Assembly: GCF_021560035.1 (NCBI RefSeq)
Contig: NZ_CP074373.1
Span: forward strand, 1,918,001-1,982,000
Source of the DNA: Virgibacillus sp. NKC19-16
GTDB taxonomy: Bacteria > Bacillota > Bacilli > Bacillales > Amphibacillaceae
Length of the DNA: 64,000 nt
Reading direction: 5' to 3'
Each line of letters opens with the position of its first letter. Position 1 is the stretch's first letter. Below are positions 1-7,750 of this stretch, piece by piece. The notes beneath the pieces were generated by a model. That model did no database searches. It was not told the DNA's origin and was given only the letters and a program-made list of their open reading frames with translations. A program made the translations under genes and the position numbers.

Positions 1-297
1 GTTAGCCGTGATATTCGATAAAATATAACCCATTGCAGGATGATCTTTCGGTATATCGGGGAAAAGCCTGCGAATTAATGGTCTGAATAATTTGCTTAGC
101 ATATGCAGGATGCCTGCTTCTTCAGCAACCTTCATAATACCAAGCCAAAATACCAATACACTGATTAATCCGATAGACAGTGTAACTGCTTCATCTGCGC
201 TCTCAAATATAGCTTCATTCACCTGATCCATTGTTCCATTGAATATGGCATAAACTATGCCGATGATAGCCATACATGCCCATATAATATTAACCAT
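1..297 (-). CDS. spmA: Spore maturation protein A, SpmA (3' part outside window)
   Basis: The start codon is at 297 and the frame stays open to the window edge, so only the first 99 residues are visible. They begin MVNIIWACMAIIG and contain hydrophobic segments at about residues 1-20 and 40-56, with the nucleoside-recognition (Gate) fold pattern typical of SpmA. In B. subtilis SpmA and SpmB are membrane proteins needed for full spore core dehydration. The gene starts 2 nt after the dacB stop codon, the same order as the dacB-spmA-spmB operon of B. subtilis, so translational coupling is likely. Identification rests on the N-terminal sequence and on synteny. Confidence 0.85.
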   Translation of the reverse strand, partial: MVNIIWACMAIIGIVYAIFNGTMDQVNEAIFESADEAVTLSIGLISVLVFWLGIMKVAEEAGILHMLSKLFRPLIRRLFPDIPKDHPAMGYILSNITAN

Positions 298-299
298 AT

Positions 300-1400
300 T
301 TAATCCAACCCTGTAACTTTCTTGTATGTCGATAATACATTAGAGAAAAAGCCTTTTCCCCGTATGTCCAATTGATCATTAAAAATAGGCGTTTCCGCTA
401 TTTGTTCCCCATCAAGATGAAACATAGTTTTGCCGATTATATCATCTGTCCTTCCCCTATTTTCATTAAGTAAATATGTTTGTTTATCAACATCCGCCAT
501 TTCTCCTTCCGTTAATGGGAAAAGAACATTATGATGTAAATAGCCAATTGTTTCCTTATCTGATCCCTTAAGACGGTATTTCTCTTGCCCCTCTTCAGCG
601 ATTGATGTCATATCATAATTTTCAAATCCCCATTCAAACAAATTTATATGATCCTGCCAATCATCAGGAGCATTGATCGTTACAGCAATAAGATCCATTC
701 CATTTTTGTTTGCCGAAGATACCAGTGTTCTTCCAGCGGTTCTCGTATACCCTGTTTTACCACCAGTACTATTTTCGTATAATTGGGTTAACAATTTATT
801 TTTATTTTGCCAACTATATGATCTTCTGTCAGATTTATATGTTTTCGTCCCGACTATCTCTCTGAATTGGTCGTTATCCATCGCATATCTCATAAGCATT
901 GCCATATCATATGCCGTAGAATAATGATTGTCCGAATCAAGCCCGTGTGGATTTTCAAAACTGGAATTTGTCATCCCCAACCACCTTGCTTTTTCATTCA
1001 TTAAATAAACAAACCCTTCCATGCTGCCACCGATATGCTCACTTATCGTAACAGCTGCATCATTCCCCGATCGTAGGATTAACCCATAGACAAGGTCTTC
1101 AATTGACATCTTTTCTCCCTGTTCTAAATAAATAGAGGATCCTTCTGTATAAATTGCTTCTCTGCTTGCTGTAGCTTCTTCCTGCATTTTACCGGATTCA
1201 ACGGCAATAATAGCCGTCATTAATTTTGTTATACTGGCAATCAACTGCTCTTCATTTGCATTTTTCTCAAATAAAACCCTACCAGTCGATTGTTCTATTA
1301 ATATAGCATTAGTTGCGGAAACTGTCGGTGCAGCTTGTCCACTCATTGGATGCATCAAGGTAAATATTAAAATAAGTACAATACATAAAACAATTCGCAT
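300..1400 (-). CDS. dacB: D-alanyl-D-alanine carboxypeptidase DacB (PBP5*-type, sporulation)
   Basis: A 366-residue penicillin-binding protein of the S11 carboxypeptidase family, acting outside the membrane on spore cortex peptidoglycan. It has an N-terminal signal peptide (hydrophobic residues about 3-16, cleavage near the AQA-like site at 21-24). The three active-site motifs are S56-I-T-K59, S111-G-N113 and K215-T-G217. The assignment to DacB rather than DacA/DacF rests on the downstream neighbour spmA (2-nt gap) and the B. subtilis order. In B. subtilis the operon is transcribed in the mother cell by sigma-E. The length is close to the family norm (about 380). A second S11 carboxypeptidase, dacF, lies at 12024-13208. 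Confidence 0.9.
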   Translation of the reverse strand: MRIVLCIVLILIFTLMHPMSGQAAPTVSATNAILIEQSTGRVLFEKNANEEQLIASITKLMTAIIAVESGKMQEEATASREAIYTEGSSIYLEQGEKMSIEDLVYGLILRSGNDAAVTISEHIGGSMEGFVYLMNEKARWLGMTNSSFENPHGLDSDNHYSTAYDMAMLMRYAMDNDQFREIVGTKTYKSDRRSYSWQNKNKLLTQLYENSTGGKTGYTRTAGRTLVSSANKNGMDLIAVTINAPDDWQDHINLFEWGFENYDMTSIAEEGQEKYRLKGSDKETIGYLHHNVLFPLTEGEMADVDKQTYLLNENRGRTDDIIGKTMFHLDGEQIAETPIFNDQLDIRGKGFFSNVLSTYKKVTGLD

Positions 1401-1496
1401 AGCAGGTTTCCTCCCACAGGGTTGGTACTACTAGTTTATGCAGGATATAAAGTGATATGAATAAAATATGCCTGCAGGAGACCAGCTATTAAACAA

Positions 1497-2378
1497 TTAA
1501 TACAAATGCCATTTCACCTTTCTAGCCTCTACATATCGACGATTTACATCCTCCCAGTTCACAACATTCCACCAATTTTTTATATACGTTTCCTTATCTG
1601 TTTTATACTGAAGATAATATGCATGCTCCCACATATCAAGTACCAGTAAAGGAATAGAATCTGCTAGATGAAATAACTGATGTTTTTCAAGTGATTGCAC
1701 CGCAAGCCTTCCACTTCTTGGTGACCATAGTAATACGGCCCAACCAACACCTTCAACAGAAGCTGCTACATCTGAAAATAGTTCCTTAAAATTACTCCAT
1801 GATCCAAAGTCTTCCTCGATACGTCTTTGTATTTCTCCAGATGGCTTTCTATTCGAGTTAGGTGTCATATTATTCCAAAAAATGGTATGCAAATGATGTC
1901 CAGAGCCATTAAAAGCTTGTGCTCTCAACCAATGTTTGATGATATTATTATCCTTATCTTTTGTATATAATTCCATTTCTGCCTTGTTTAAACCGTCAAC
2001 ATAAGATTTGTGGTGCTCATCATGATGTAAGCGCATGATTTCTTCACTAATGTATGGTTCAAGCGCATCATACCTATAAGGTAATGGTGGTAACTGACGT
2101 TTGCCATAAGCGACGGATGATGATTCCTGTTTCTTTTTTTCCTTATGTTTCATATCAAAAGCGATTCGTTCGCCTTCCTCTTGTAATAATGCAATATCTT
2201 CATTTGAGATATCGTTGTTTCTGTTCAATTTACTTTCCATATCTAACTGCCAATTTTCTATTTGTTCTCTCCATTTTGTTACGTCTGTTGTATCAGCACT
2301 AGCGTCACTCAAAGTAGCCTTTGTATGATCTCCCCATTCTATAAGTTTTTGTAAATGCGATTTTTTATCATTATCCAT
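1497..2378 (-). CDS. sodF: Fe/Mn superoxide dismutase with N-terminal extension (SodF-like)
   Basis: The 293-residue protein has a normal iron/manganese superoxide dismutase domain from about residue 95 to the end, preceded by about 90 charged, helical-looking residues with no signal peptide. Expected metal ligands are H118 (in LHHDEHH), H164 (in LHTIFW), D248 and H252 (in DMWEHAYY, the family signature). The reaction is dismutation of superoxide to peroxide and oxygen. Standard bacterial SodA is about 200 residues; the long form resembles B. subtilis SodF (about 280). Function of the extension is unknown. It sits between the scpAB region and dacB, 96 nt upstream of dacB, and a large repeat lies just upstream of it. 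Metal preference cannot be read safely from sequence alone. Confidence 0.85.
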   Translation of the reverse strand: MDNDKKSHLQKLIEWGDHTKATLSDASADTTDVTKWREQIENWQLDMESKLNRNNDISNEDIALLQEEGERIAFDMKHKEKKKQESSSVAYGKRQLPPLPYRYDALEPYISEEIMRLHHDEHHKSYVDGLNKAEMELYTKDKDNNIIKHWLRAQAFNGSGHHLHTIFWNNMTPNSNRKPSGEIQRRIEEDFGSWSNFKELFSDVAASVEGVGWAVLLWSPRSGRLAVQSLEKHQLFHLADSIPLLVLDMWEHAYYLQYKTDKETYIKNWWNVVNWEDVNRRYVEARKVKWHLY

Positions 2379-2440
2379 ATAATCACCCCGCAGTAGCCTA
2401 TGCAGTGATTGAAAAACTTGTGTGCTTCAAATGTTTTGAT

Positions 2441-3022
2441 AAGTTCTTTCGTAAGTTTTGTTGCGCTTCATCCTAATTGATTTAAACTGCGACATAATTA
2501 CTATTTGCTATAATCGCCGTTCGGGTCAGCGAAGGGCGGATGCGCATCCTTAGGGCACGGCCTCAGCCTCCTTGCCCCGGCAAGGGGGTATGCCGACGTT
2601 GTCCGTAAAGGACGGTTTTAGTCGGCCTTCCTTAGAATAGTCCTGCGGGCTCTTCGGACACGTGCTGGGACTGCGCGTAAATGCTCGTCCCACCGAAGAC
2701 ATTTGTTCAAAGCAGGAGTCACCGCCCTTCACTGACCCTAACTGGTGAAGTGGTTCTATATTTTGAATTGATTACTAATGCAATTTAGCGGTAGGAAACG
2801 GGATATTAGCGGAGGAAACACATGAAGACTCTTGCGGGAGGAAAGGCATAGGTGAGACTCCGCAGTGCGCCAGCACAAGGAGCCTCACCAGCCGCCCGCG
2901 GAAGCGAAATGTGTTTCCGGAGCGGTTCCCTCCTCTCGACCAGTGTTTGCAAAAGAATTGTCACTGTTTCGCAGTCTAATATATTTGTGTCAAAAACAAA
3001 AATTTTTTTAGAAAACAGCCTT
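2441..3022. repeat. Composite palindromic intergenic repeat, copy A (core inverted relative to flanks)
   Basis: This fills the gap between the sod gene and scpB. The GC-rich core matches copies at 15521-16060 and 50476-50980. Arms at 2519-2539 and 2722-2742 pair with two mismatches, and a second stem is formed by 2814-2823 (GGAAACACAT) and 2909-2918 (ATGTGTTTCC). The outer ends are AGTTCTTTCGTAAG on the left and TTTTAGAAAACAGCCTT on the right, which is the reverse of the arrangement in the 50476 copy. A GGGAC...GTCCC hairpin module sits inside at 2667-2708. No protein is credible here; short open frames in it are by-products of the GC-rich palindromes. Confidence 0.85.
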
Positions 3023-3026
3023 CCAT

Positions 3027-3069
3027 AAAAAATCCTTGTATTGACTAATCAGTCAACACAAGGATTTTT
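3027..3069 (-). terminator. Rho-independent terminator after scpB
   Basis: A long near-perfect hairpin: AAAAATCCTTGT pairs with ACAAGGATTTTT, and inside it TTGACT pairs with AGTCAA around an AATC loop. On the minus strand the stem is followed by a T-rich stretch. It lies 11 nt beyond the scpB stop codon, so it ends the scpA-scpB transcript. Confidence 0.85.
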
Positions 3070-3079
3070 ATTCCCACTT

Positions 3080-3655
3080 TCATTCATCTTCAAATCGTTC
3101 AAAAAAAAGATCCGCTTCCTGTTCTATGTCCTCTGTATCTGCATTTTCCGGTAAGGCTGGCAATTCATCCAGTGAGGTTAAACCAAAGTAGGTTAAAAAA
3201 TCCTTGCTTGTACCAAATAATATCGGTCTGCCTATACCGTCCCTGCGCCCAACCTCTTCTATTAATAGCCTTGAAAGAAGCGTTTGTACAGGACGATCGC
3301 TCTTTACTCCTCTGATTTCTTCAATCTCTGTTCTGGTTACAGGCTGTTGGTAGGCAATTATGGCAAGTGTCTCAAGGGCTGCTTGAGACATTCTAGTTGT
3401 CTGTGGAGTTTCCAGTAATTTTTTATGGTAACTGCTATGTTCGGGTATTGTAGTCAGGTGAAAAATGTGATTTGACTGCATGATCATGATCCCACGTTCT
3501 GTATGTTCGTAATCGTACTTTAGTTCTTCCAGTATATTTTCAACAGATGCTTGCGTAATTTCCAGTATTTTAGCTAATTGTTTTATCGTGATTCCCTCAT
3601 CACCACTTACAAATAATAAACCTTCTACAATTCCCTTTAATTTACTCGCTTCCAC
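3080..3655 (-). CDS. scpB: Segregation and condensation protein B
   Basis: A 191-residue ScpB with two winged-helix domains (about residues 5-75 and 90-160). The conserved stretch around residues 108-150 (TRTEIEEIRGVKSD, then GRPILFGTS) is characteristic of the family. ScpB dimers bind the kleisin ScpA and regulate the SMC condensin that compacts and separates the chromosome. The start codon lies 2 nt after the scpA stop codon, so the two are translated as a pair. The acidic C-terminus (EDIEQEADLFFERFEDE) is normal for Bacillus ScpB. Confidence 0.95.
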   Translation of the reverse strand: MEASKLKGIVEGLLFVSGDEGITIKQLAKILEITQASVENILEELKYDYEHTERGIMIMQSNHIFHLTTIPEHSSYHKKLLETPQTTRMSQAALETLAIIAYQQPVTRTEIEEIRGVKSDRPVQTLLSRLLIEEVGRRDGIGRPILFGTSKDFLTYFGLTSLDELPALPENADTEDIEQEADLFFERFEDE

Positions 3656-3657
3656 GT

Positions 3658-4395
3658 TTATTCCTCCATATAAAACACATGTATTGCTTCCAAGTGCTGT
3701 GTTTGCCTACAATACACGTCATTCTTCTTCATCAATTCCAGTAATGCCATAAAGGTAACGACGATATGTGTTCGTGATTTATACGAAAATAATTCATCAA
3801 ATACGATCCCATGTTTTGCTTGTTTTACAAGCTGCAGTACTTCTTCCATTTTCTGCTCAATAGTAATTTGAGCCTGTTTTATTTTTGTATCCAATGGTTC
3901 ATTCCATTTCCTGCGTTCCACGACTTTCCCTAAGGCGTCAAGCATATCATACACAGAAATATCACCTTGTTCCACTATTCGCTCACTGGTGTCCACATCG
4001 TCAAACACAACTGCTGGTCTGGTAAAAATGTGATGTGCATCTATTTCTTTTTCTTTTAATTTTCCTGCAGCCTCTTTGTATTTTCTGTACTCAATTAACC
4101 GCTGCATTAATTCTTCTCTCGGATCCTCCATGTACTCATCTGAATCGTCGATTGTCTCAATTGTTGGTAATAACATTTGACTTTTAATAGCGACCAGTGT
4201 TGAAGCCATTACAAGATATTCACTGGCGATATTTAATTCCAGGTGCTGGAATGTGTGAATATAATTCATGTATTGATCCGTGATTTGAGCCATTGGGATG
4301 TCATATATATCTATCTCATATTGATTAATTAAATGTAATAATAAATCAAGCGGCCCTTCAAATGCATCTAATTTTACGTGATAAGCTTGATTCAT
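3658..4395 (-). CDS. scpA: Segregation and condensation protein A (kleisin)
   Basis: The 245-residue kleisin subunit of the bacterial SMC complex. The N-terminal signature FEGPLDLLLHLI (residues 12-23) binds the SMC neck, and the C-terminal winged helix (about residues 170-245) binds the SMC head. An upstream in-frame ATG at 4440 gives a 260-residue version, but the start at 4395 is preferred because a GAAGGGAAG ribosome site precedes it and because known ScpA proteins begin just before this motif. It is followed by scpB with a 2-nt gap. Confidence 0.93.
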   Translation of the reverse strand: MNQAYHVKLDAFEGPLDLLLHLINQYEIDIYDIPMAQITDQYMNYIHTFQHLELNIASEYLVMASTLVAIKSQMLLPTIETIDDSDEYMEDPREELMQRLIEYRKYKEAAGKLKEKEIDAHHIFTRPAVVFDDVDTSERIVEQGDISVYDMLDALGKVVERRKWNEPLDTKIKQAQITIEQKMEEVLQLVKQAKHGIVFDELFSYKSRTHIVVTFMALLELMKKNDVYCRQTQHLEAIHVFYMEE

Positions 4396-4450
4396 AGATA
4401 AGCTTCCCTTCTTTAAAATGAAAATTGCAAGTGTTGTCATAAACGCCTAT

Positions 4451-4478
4451 ACAGGATGAGTGTTTCTATCATAGATTA
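4451..4478 (+). promoter_or_regulatory. Candidate sigma-E/sigma-K type promoter of the YjcZ-like gene
   Basis: CATAGATTA at 4470-4478 fits the CATAnnnTA -10 element used by mother-cell sigma factors, with an AC (4451-4452) 17 nt upstream as expected for sigma-K. The ATG of the tiny sporulation-type gene follows about 60 nt downstream. It is a short AT-rich match and needs transcript data. Confidence 0.4.
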
Positions 4479-4540
4479 TTAACGTAAGATAAATATTACC
4501 ACAAAACATTTATGTAAAGAAGAAAAAGGAGGATTTCATT

Positions 4541-4624
4541 ATGAGTGGTCATTATGGCGGAGGGTTCGCGTTAATTGTAGTACTGTTTATTCTTCTCATT
4601 ATCGTAGGTGCTGCATGGATGTAA
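4541..4624 (+). CDS. YjcZ-family tiny membrane protein (27 aa)
   Basis: A 27-residue open frame, MSGHYGGGFALIVVLF then ILLIIVGAAWM, behind a strong ribosome site (AAAAGGAGG, 8 nt before the ATG). It has a glycine-rich soluble start and one transmembrane helix (about residues 9-25), exactly the layout of the YjcZ/SscA group of small spore-associated proteins of Bacillaceae, which help spore coat assembly or germination. It lies alone on the plus strand between scpA and ribT and is followed by a terminator at 4677-4714. The family match is strong; the specific role is inferred. Confidence 0.8.
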   Translation: MSGHYGGGFALIVVLFILLIIVGAAWM

Positions 4625-4676
4625 GAATCCAATCACTTTTATTTAACTGAAAAAATAATACAACAGATTTTCATAA

Positions 4677-4714
4677 AAAAGCCAGCTCCTTTGAATGAAA
4701 AGGAGCTGGCTTTT
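4677..4714. terminator. Bidirectional terminator between the YjcZ-like gene and ribT
   Basis: AAAAGCCAGCTCCTT pairs with AAGGAGCTGGCTTTT around a short loop. It has a T-run on both strands and lies between convergent genes; the right end touches the ribT stop region. Confidence 0.9.
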
Positions 4715-4717
4715 CTT

Positions 4718-5095
4718 TTAATCCTGTTCGTCCTGTTTCTCGGATTCATCACATTTATTGTGAAATTGCTGTATTTCATCGTTTGCTGATACAGCATATT
4801 TAGGTTGATAAAGTCGGTGCAACTCATTAATCATCTTCTTGCCAATTCCAATATTGCGATGTGAAGGATTCACAGAAACGTGTTGGATAACGGCATTAAT
4901 TTCATCTTCAATTCTTAATCCAACCGCACCTAATACATCCTCCTCTTCTTTCCACAAAAAAAGATGCCAGTCCGGATTTGTTTCGTATTCCTTAATTGTT
5001 TGCTGCAATTTTTTTACGTCTTTTTTCTCTTCCGGCATAAAAGATAGTAAACCCATTGCAATCTTTTCCATATTTTTTTTATAACGAATTAACAT
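4718..5095 (-). CDS. ribT: GNAT acetyltransferase RibT
   Basis: A 125-residue GCN5-type N-acetyltransferase fold. The acetyl-CoA pyrophosphate loop is R80-N-I-G-I-G-K86, after a VSVNPSHR beta-strand. Sequence and place beside scpA match B. subtilis RibT, the last cistron of the riboflavin operon there. No ribD, ribE, ribA or ribH is in this window, so ribT stands alone here. The substrate is unknown even in B. subtilis. The C-terminal tail (about residues 105-125) is short, acidic and polar. Confidence 0.8.
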   Translation of the reverse strand: MLIRYKKNMEKIAMGLLSFMPEEKKDVKKLQQTIKEYETNPDWHLFLWKEEEDVLGAVGLRIEDEINAVIQHVSVNPSHRNIGIGKKMINELHRLYQPKYAVSANDEIQQFHNKCDESEKQDEQD

Positions 5096-5306
5096 AGATA
5101 CCCCTCATTAACAAAATAACGGATCATTATTTTACATAACGCCATATCCCTAAGGCAATTAATACCTATTTATAACCATTACCATTGTTATACCATGGCT
5201 TTTTACTTTTGTATATACATTCTGCATAATTACACGTATTTATCTAGTCATATTCTAACCACATTTCTCTAAAACAGCATTAACACGATAAGTTAAAATC
5301 ATACTA

Positions 5307-5789
5307 CTATTTATGTTTAAATTTGAAAGGTGTGTTTTTTTTCGAAATGGTTTGAAGGATTAGATACCCATCTGAACGCCTCTCTTTGATTTTGAATGGA
5401 ATACTATTTACAAAAGCAAGCCATATATTAAATAAAAAAAGTAATTGCAGATAGTCATTCGGGTACATGACATACAGTATATAAAAAAGAAGAGCAAAAA
5501 GGGCATTAGTTATCGGGCCGACTATGGTAATCCATACAATTTCCCACGATTTATAAGGGACTGCTCTTTCACTCTTCGCTAAGCCTCCTAAAAAGAAAAT
5601 AGCATGAAAGATGATTTGAACTTTGGCAAAGATAACTGTGTTAATTCTTTTTCCTAGACCAATTGACAATGTTATCTGATCCGCACCCACTGTTCGGGCT
5701 GCCGCAGCGTGCCCGGCTTCATGTAATAGACTGCTAAGTGGTGCCACTATAAATACAAGGTATAGTAATAAGTAAATATCCATAAACAA
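5307..5789 (-). CDS. Small M50-family (site-2-protease-like) membrane peptidase
   Basis: A 160-residue hydrophobic protein with the zinc motif H23-E-A-G-H27 in the first membrane segment region and a likely third ligand D140 in NSIPFKIKERRSDG, the N-x-x-P...D-G pattern of M50 proteases. Hydrophobic segments lie at about residues 5-22, 50-70, 85-108 and 113-131. Such enzymes cut substrates within the membrane, often to release regulators. There is no PDZ domain, so it is a minimal form. The ATG at residue 3 (5783) is an alternative start. The neighbours (ribT, ppiB) do not reveal a substrate. Intergenic DNA at 5096-5306 is AT-rich with nothing I recognise. Confidence 0.75.
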   Translation of the reverse strand: MFMDIYLLLYLVFIVAPLSSLLHEAGHAAAARTVGADQITLSIGLGKRINTVIFAKVQIIFHAIFFLGGLAKSERAVPYKSWEIVWITIVGPITNALFALLFYILYVMYPNDYLQLLFLFNIWLAFVNSIPFKIKERRSDGYLILQTISKKNTPFKFKHK

Positions 5790-5829
5790 CTTCCTCAGAA
5801 GACCCCAGTATATCGAAAAGCGCTACGAA

Positions 5830-6267
5830 TTATTCTCCAGTCACCTTCATCTCTTTCATTACATCCCCGTTTTTCATTGCTTTCGCATATTCAATACCTG
5901 ACGTAACTTGTCCAAACACAGTATGAACACCATTTAGATGCGGCTGCTCTTCATGAACGATAAAGAATTGAGAGCTTCCAGTATCCTTCCCAGCATGTGC
6001 CATTGATAACGATCCCTCTACATGTTTATGAGGATTTCCTTCTGTTTCACATTTAATGGTATAGCCCGCATTACCTGTCCCATTCCCGTTCGGACATCCA
6101 CCTTGACTGACGAAACCATCTATTACTCTATGAAAAGTTAATCCATCGTAAAAATTACTATTTGCTAATCTTTCAAAATTATCTACTGTATTTGGTGCTT
6201 CATTTGGGTAAAGCTCAAATTCAATTTTATTACCATTTTCCATTATGATATATCCTTTTTTATCCAT
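5830..6267 (-). CDS. ppiB: Peptidyl-prolyl cis-trans isomerase B (cyclophilin)
   Basis: A 145-residue cytoplasmic cyclophilin that speeds proline isomerisation during protein folding. Family motifs are present in order: [13 protein letters not shown], with the catalytic arginine, then [19 protein letters not shown] and [10 protein letters not shown]. No signal peptide. The position downstream of lysA (77-nt gap) matches the lysA-ppiB neighbourhood of B. subtilis and relatives. The length is the family norm. Confidence 0.95.
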   Translation of the reverse strand: MDKKGYIIMENGNKIEFELYPNEAPNTVDNFERLANSNFYDGLTFHRVIDGFVSQGGCPNGNGTGNAGYTIKCETEGNPHKHVEGSLSMAHAGKDTGSSQFFIVHEEQPHLNGVHTVFGQVTSGIEYAKAMKNGDVMKEMKVTGE

Positions 6268-6344
6268 GCTTACATCCCCTTTAATAGTATATAAACCTTT
6301 TCCATTTTATCATTCATTTTAGTAAAAGAAAATATTTACGTCGA

Positions 6345-7655
6345 TCATTCGTAATAAGATAAGTCGTTTTTGACAACATCCACGTAAGTTTCTCTTCGAA
6401 CAACGAGTTTGTCCTGTCCATCTTCCACGAATACTACTGCGGCTTTTGGAAAGCGATTATAGTGATTAGCCATAGAATATCCATACGCCCCTGTGGAAAA
6501 CACTGCAAGTATGTCTCCATCATCCACATTAGGTACAGGCAAATCCCAAATTAGCATATCACCGGATTCGCAACATTTTCCGGCAATAGAAGCTGTATTA
6601 TCTGGCGTATGATTGACTTTATTTGCTACTACTGCTTCATATTCTGCTCCATATAAGGCAGGGCGCAAATTATCCGTCATGCCGCCATCAACAGAAATAT
6701 AGTGACGGACGCCAGGTATATGTTTCATTGCCCCAACTGTATATAAAGTTATACCTGCGTTTCCTGCAATTGACCGACCTGGCTCAATCCATATTTCGGG
6801 CATGTGTATACCTAAATCTTCCGAATGGCTTTGAACGGTCTCTACAAGATCTTCAACATACGTGGTTAAAGGTATGGGTGAATCTTTTTCTGTATAGCGG
6901 ATTCCAAAACCTCCACCAAGGTTTAAAACCTCCGGTACATACCCCACGTCATCATTCCACTTCTTAATATTTTCAAATAAAACTTTCGTTGCCATCAAAA
7001 ACCGTTCTGTCTCAAAAATTTGTGAACCGATATGGCAATGTAATCCTTTAAAACGAATGGATTCGTGACGATGCAAGAGATGAAACGCTTCATCTGCTTG
7101 TCCATTTTTCAAGTTGAAACCGAACTTTGAATCTTCATTTCCTGTCATAATATACTGATGTGTTTTGGATTCAATACCAGGGGTAACCCGCATCAATACA
7201 TCTACTTTTTTATTGTGTTTTTGAAGTAAGCTACTAATCAATTCTATTTCAAGAAAATTATCAACGACAATACAGCCAATATCATGGGTGATCGCCATCT
7301 CTAATTCGCTTAAACTTTTATTATTTCCGTGCAAATGTATTCTTTCTGTTGGAAAATCCGCCTGTAATGCTGTATATAATTCACCTTCTGAAACGACATC
7401 CAAACATAGTCCTTCTTCTTTCACGACCTCAAGCATCGCGATAGAAGAAAAAGCTTTGCTTGCATAGGCTACTTTCGCTTTTATATCTAAATCACGAAAT
7501 GTGTTTACAAAAGCTCTGCAGTTGTCCCTAATCATGGAAACATCGTAAACATATAACGGTGTTCCGTATTTTTCTGCTAGTTCAATGGTGTCCATACCAC
7601 CGACCTGAAGATGTCCGTCTTGATTTGTTTGGAATGGGTGATTATCTATTATCAT
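6345..7655 (-). CDS. lysA: Diaminopimelate decarboxylase
   Basis: The 436-residue PLP enzyme of the last lysine step, meso-diaminopimelate to L-lysine plus CO2. The PLP lysine is K67 in YASKAF, the phosphate-binding region includes GGGFGI, the substrate site EPGRSI, and the dimer cysteine motif CCESGDML is near residue 345. The gene follows the spoVA cluster as in B. subtilis and is separated from it by a hairpin at 7719-7750. A spacing of 77 nt to ppiB allows co-transcription. Confidence 0.95.
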   Translation of the reverse strand: MIIDNHPFQTNQDGHLQVGGMDTIELAEKYGTPLYVYDVSMIRDNCRAFVNTFRDLDIKAKVAYASKAFSSIAMLEVVKEEGLCLDVVSEGELYTALQADFPTERIHLHGNNKSLSELEMAITHDIGCIVVDNFLEIELISSLLQKHNKKVDVLMRVTPGIESKTHQYIMTGNEDSKFGFNLKNGQADEAFHLLHRHESIRFKGLHCHIGSQIFETERFLMATKVLFENIKKWNDDVGYVPEVLNLGGGFGIRYTEKDSPIPLTTYVEDLVETVQSHSEDLGIHMPEIWIEPGRSIAGNAGITLYTVGAMKHIPGVRHYISVDGGMTDNLRPALYGAEYEAVVANKVNHTPDNTASIAGKCCESGDMLIWDLPVPNVDDGDILAVFSTGAYGYSMANHYNRFPKAAVVFVEDGQDKLVVRRETYVDVVKNDLSYYE

Positions 7656-7718
7656 AATTTTCCTCCATTGTTTACAATTAAAGTTAAGAAAAACTTTACC
7701 ATATTAAATTAAAAATGA

Positions 7719-7750
7719 AAAGAGCTAACCATTATGATTAGCTCTTTTTC
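7719..7750 (-). terminator. Terminator of the spoVA cluster
   Basis: AAAAGAGCTAA pairs with TTAGCTCTTTT; on the minus strand the stem is followed by a T-rich stretch. It overlaps the last codons of spoVAF, so it separates the spoVA genes from lysA. Confidence 0.8.

Noticed and set aside
2550-2732. 60-codon minus-strand frame in the sod/scpB gap
   Set aside because: It lies wholly inside the palindromic repeat core, shares no ribosome site, and is not kept as a frame in the other repeat copies.
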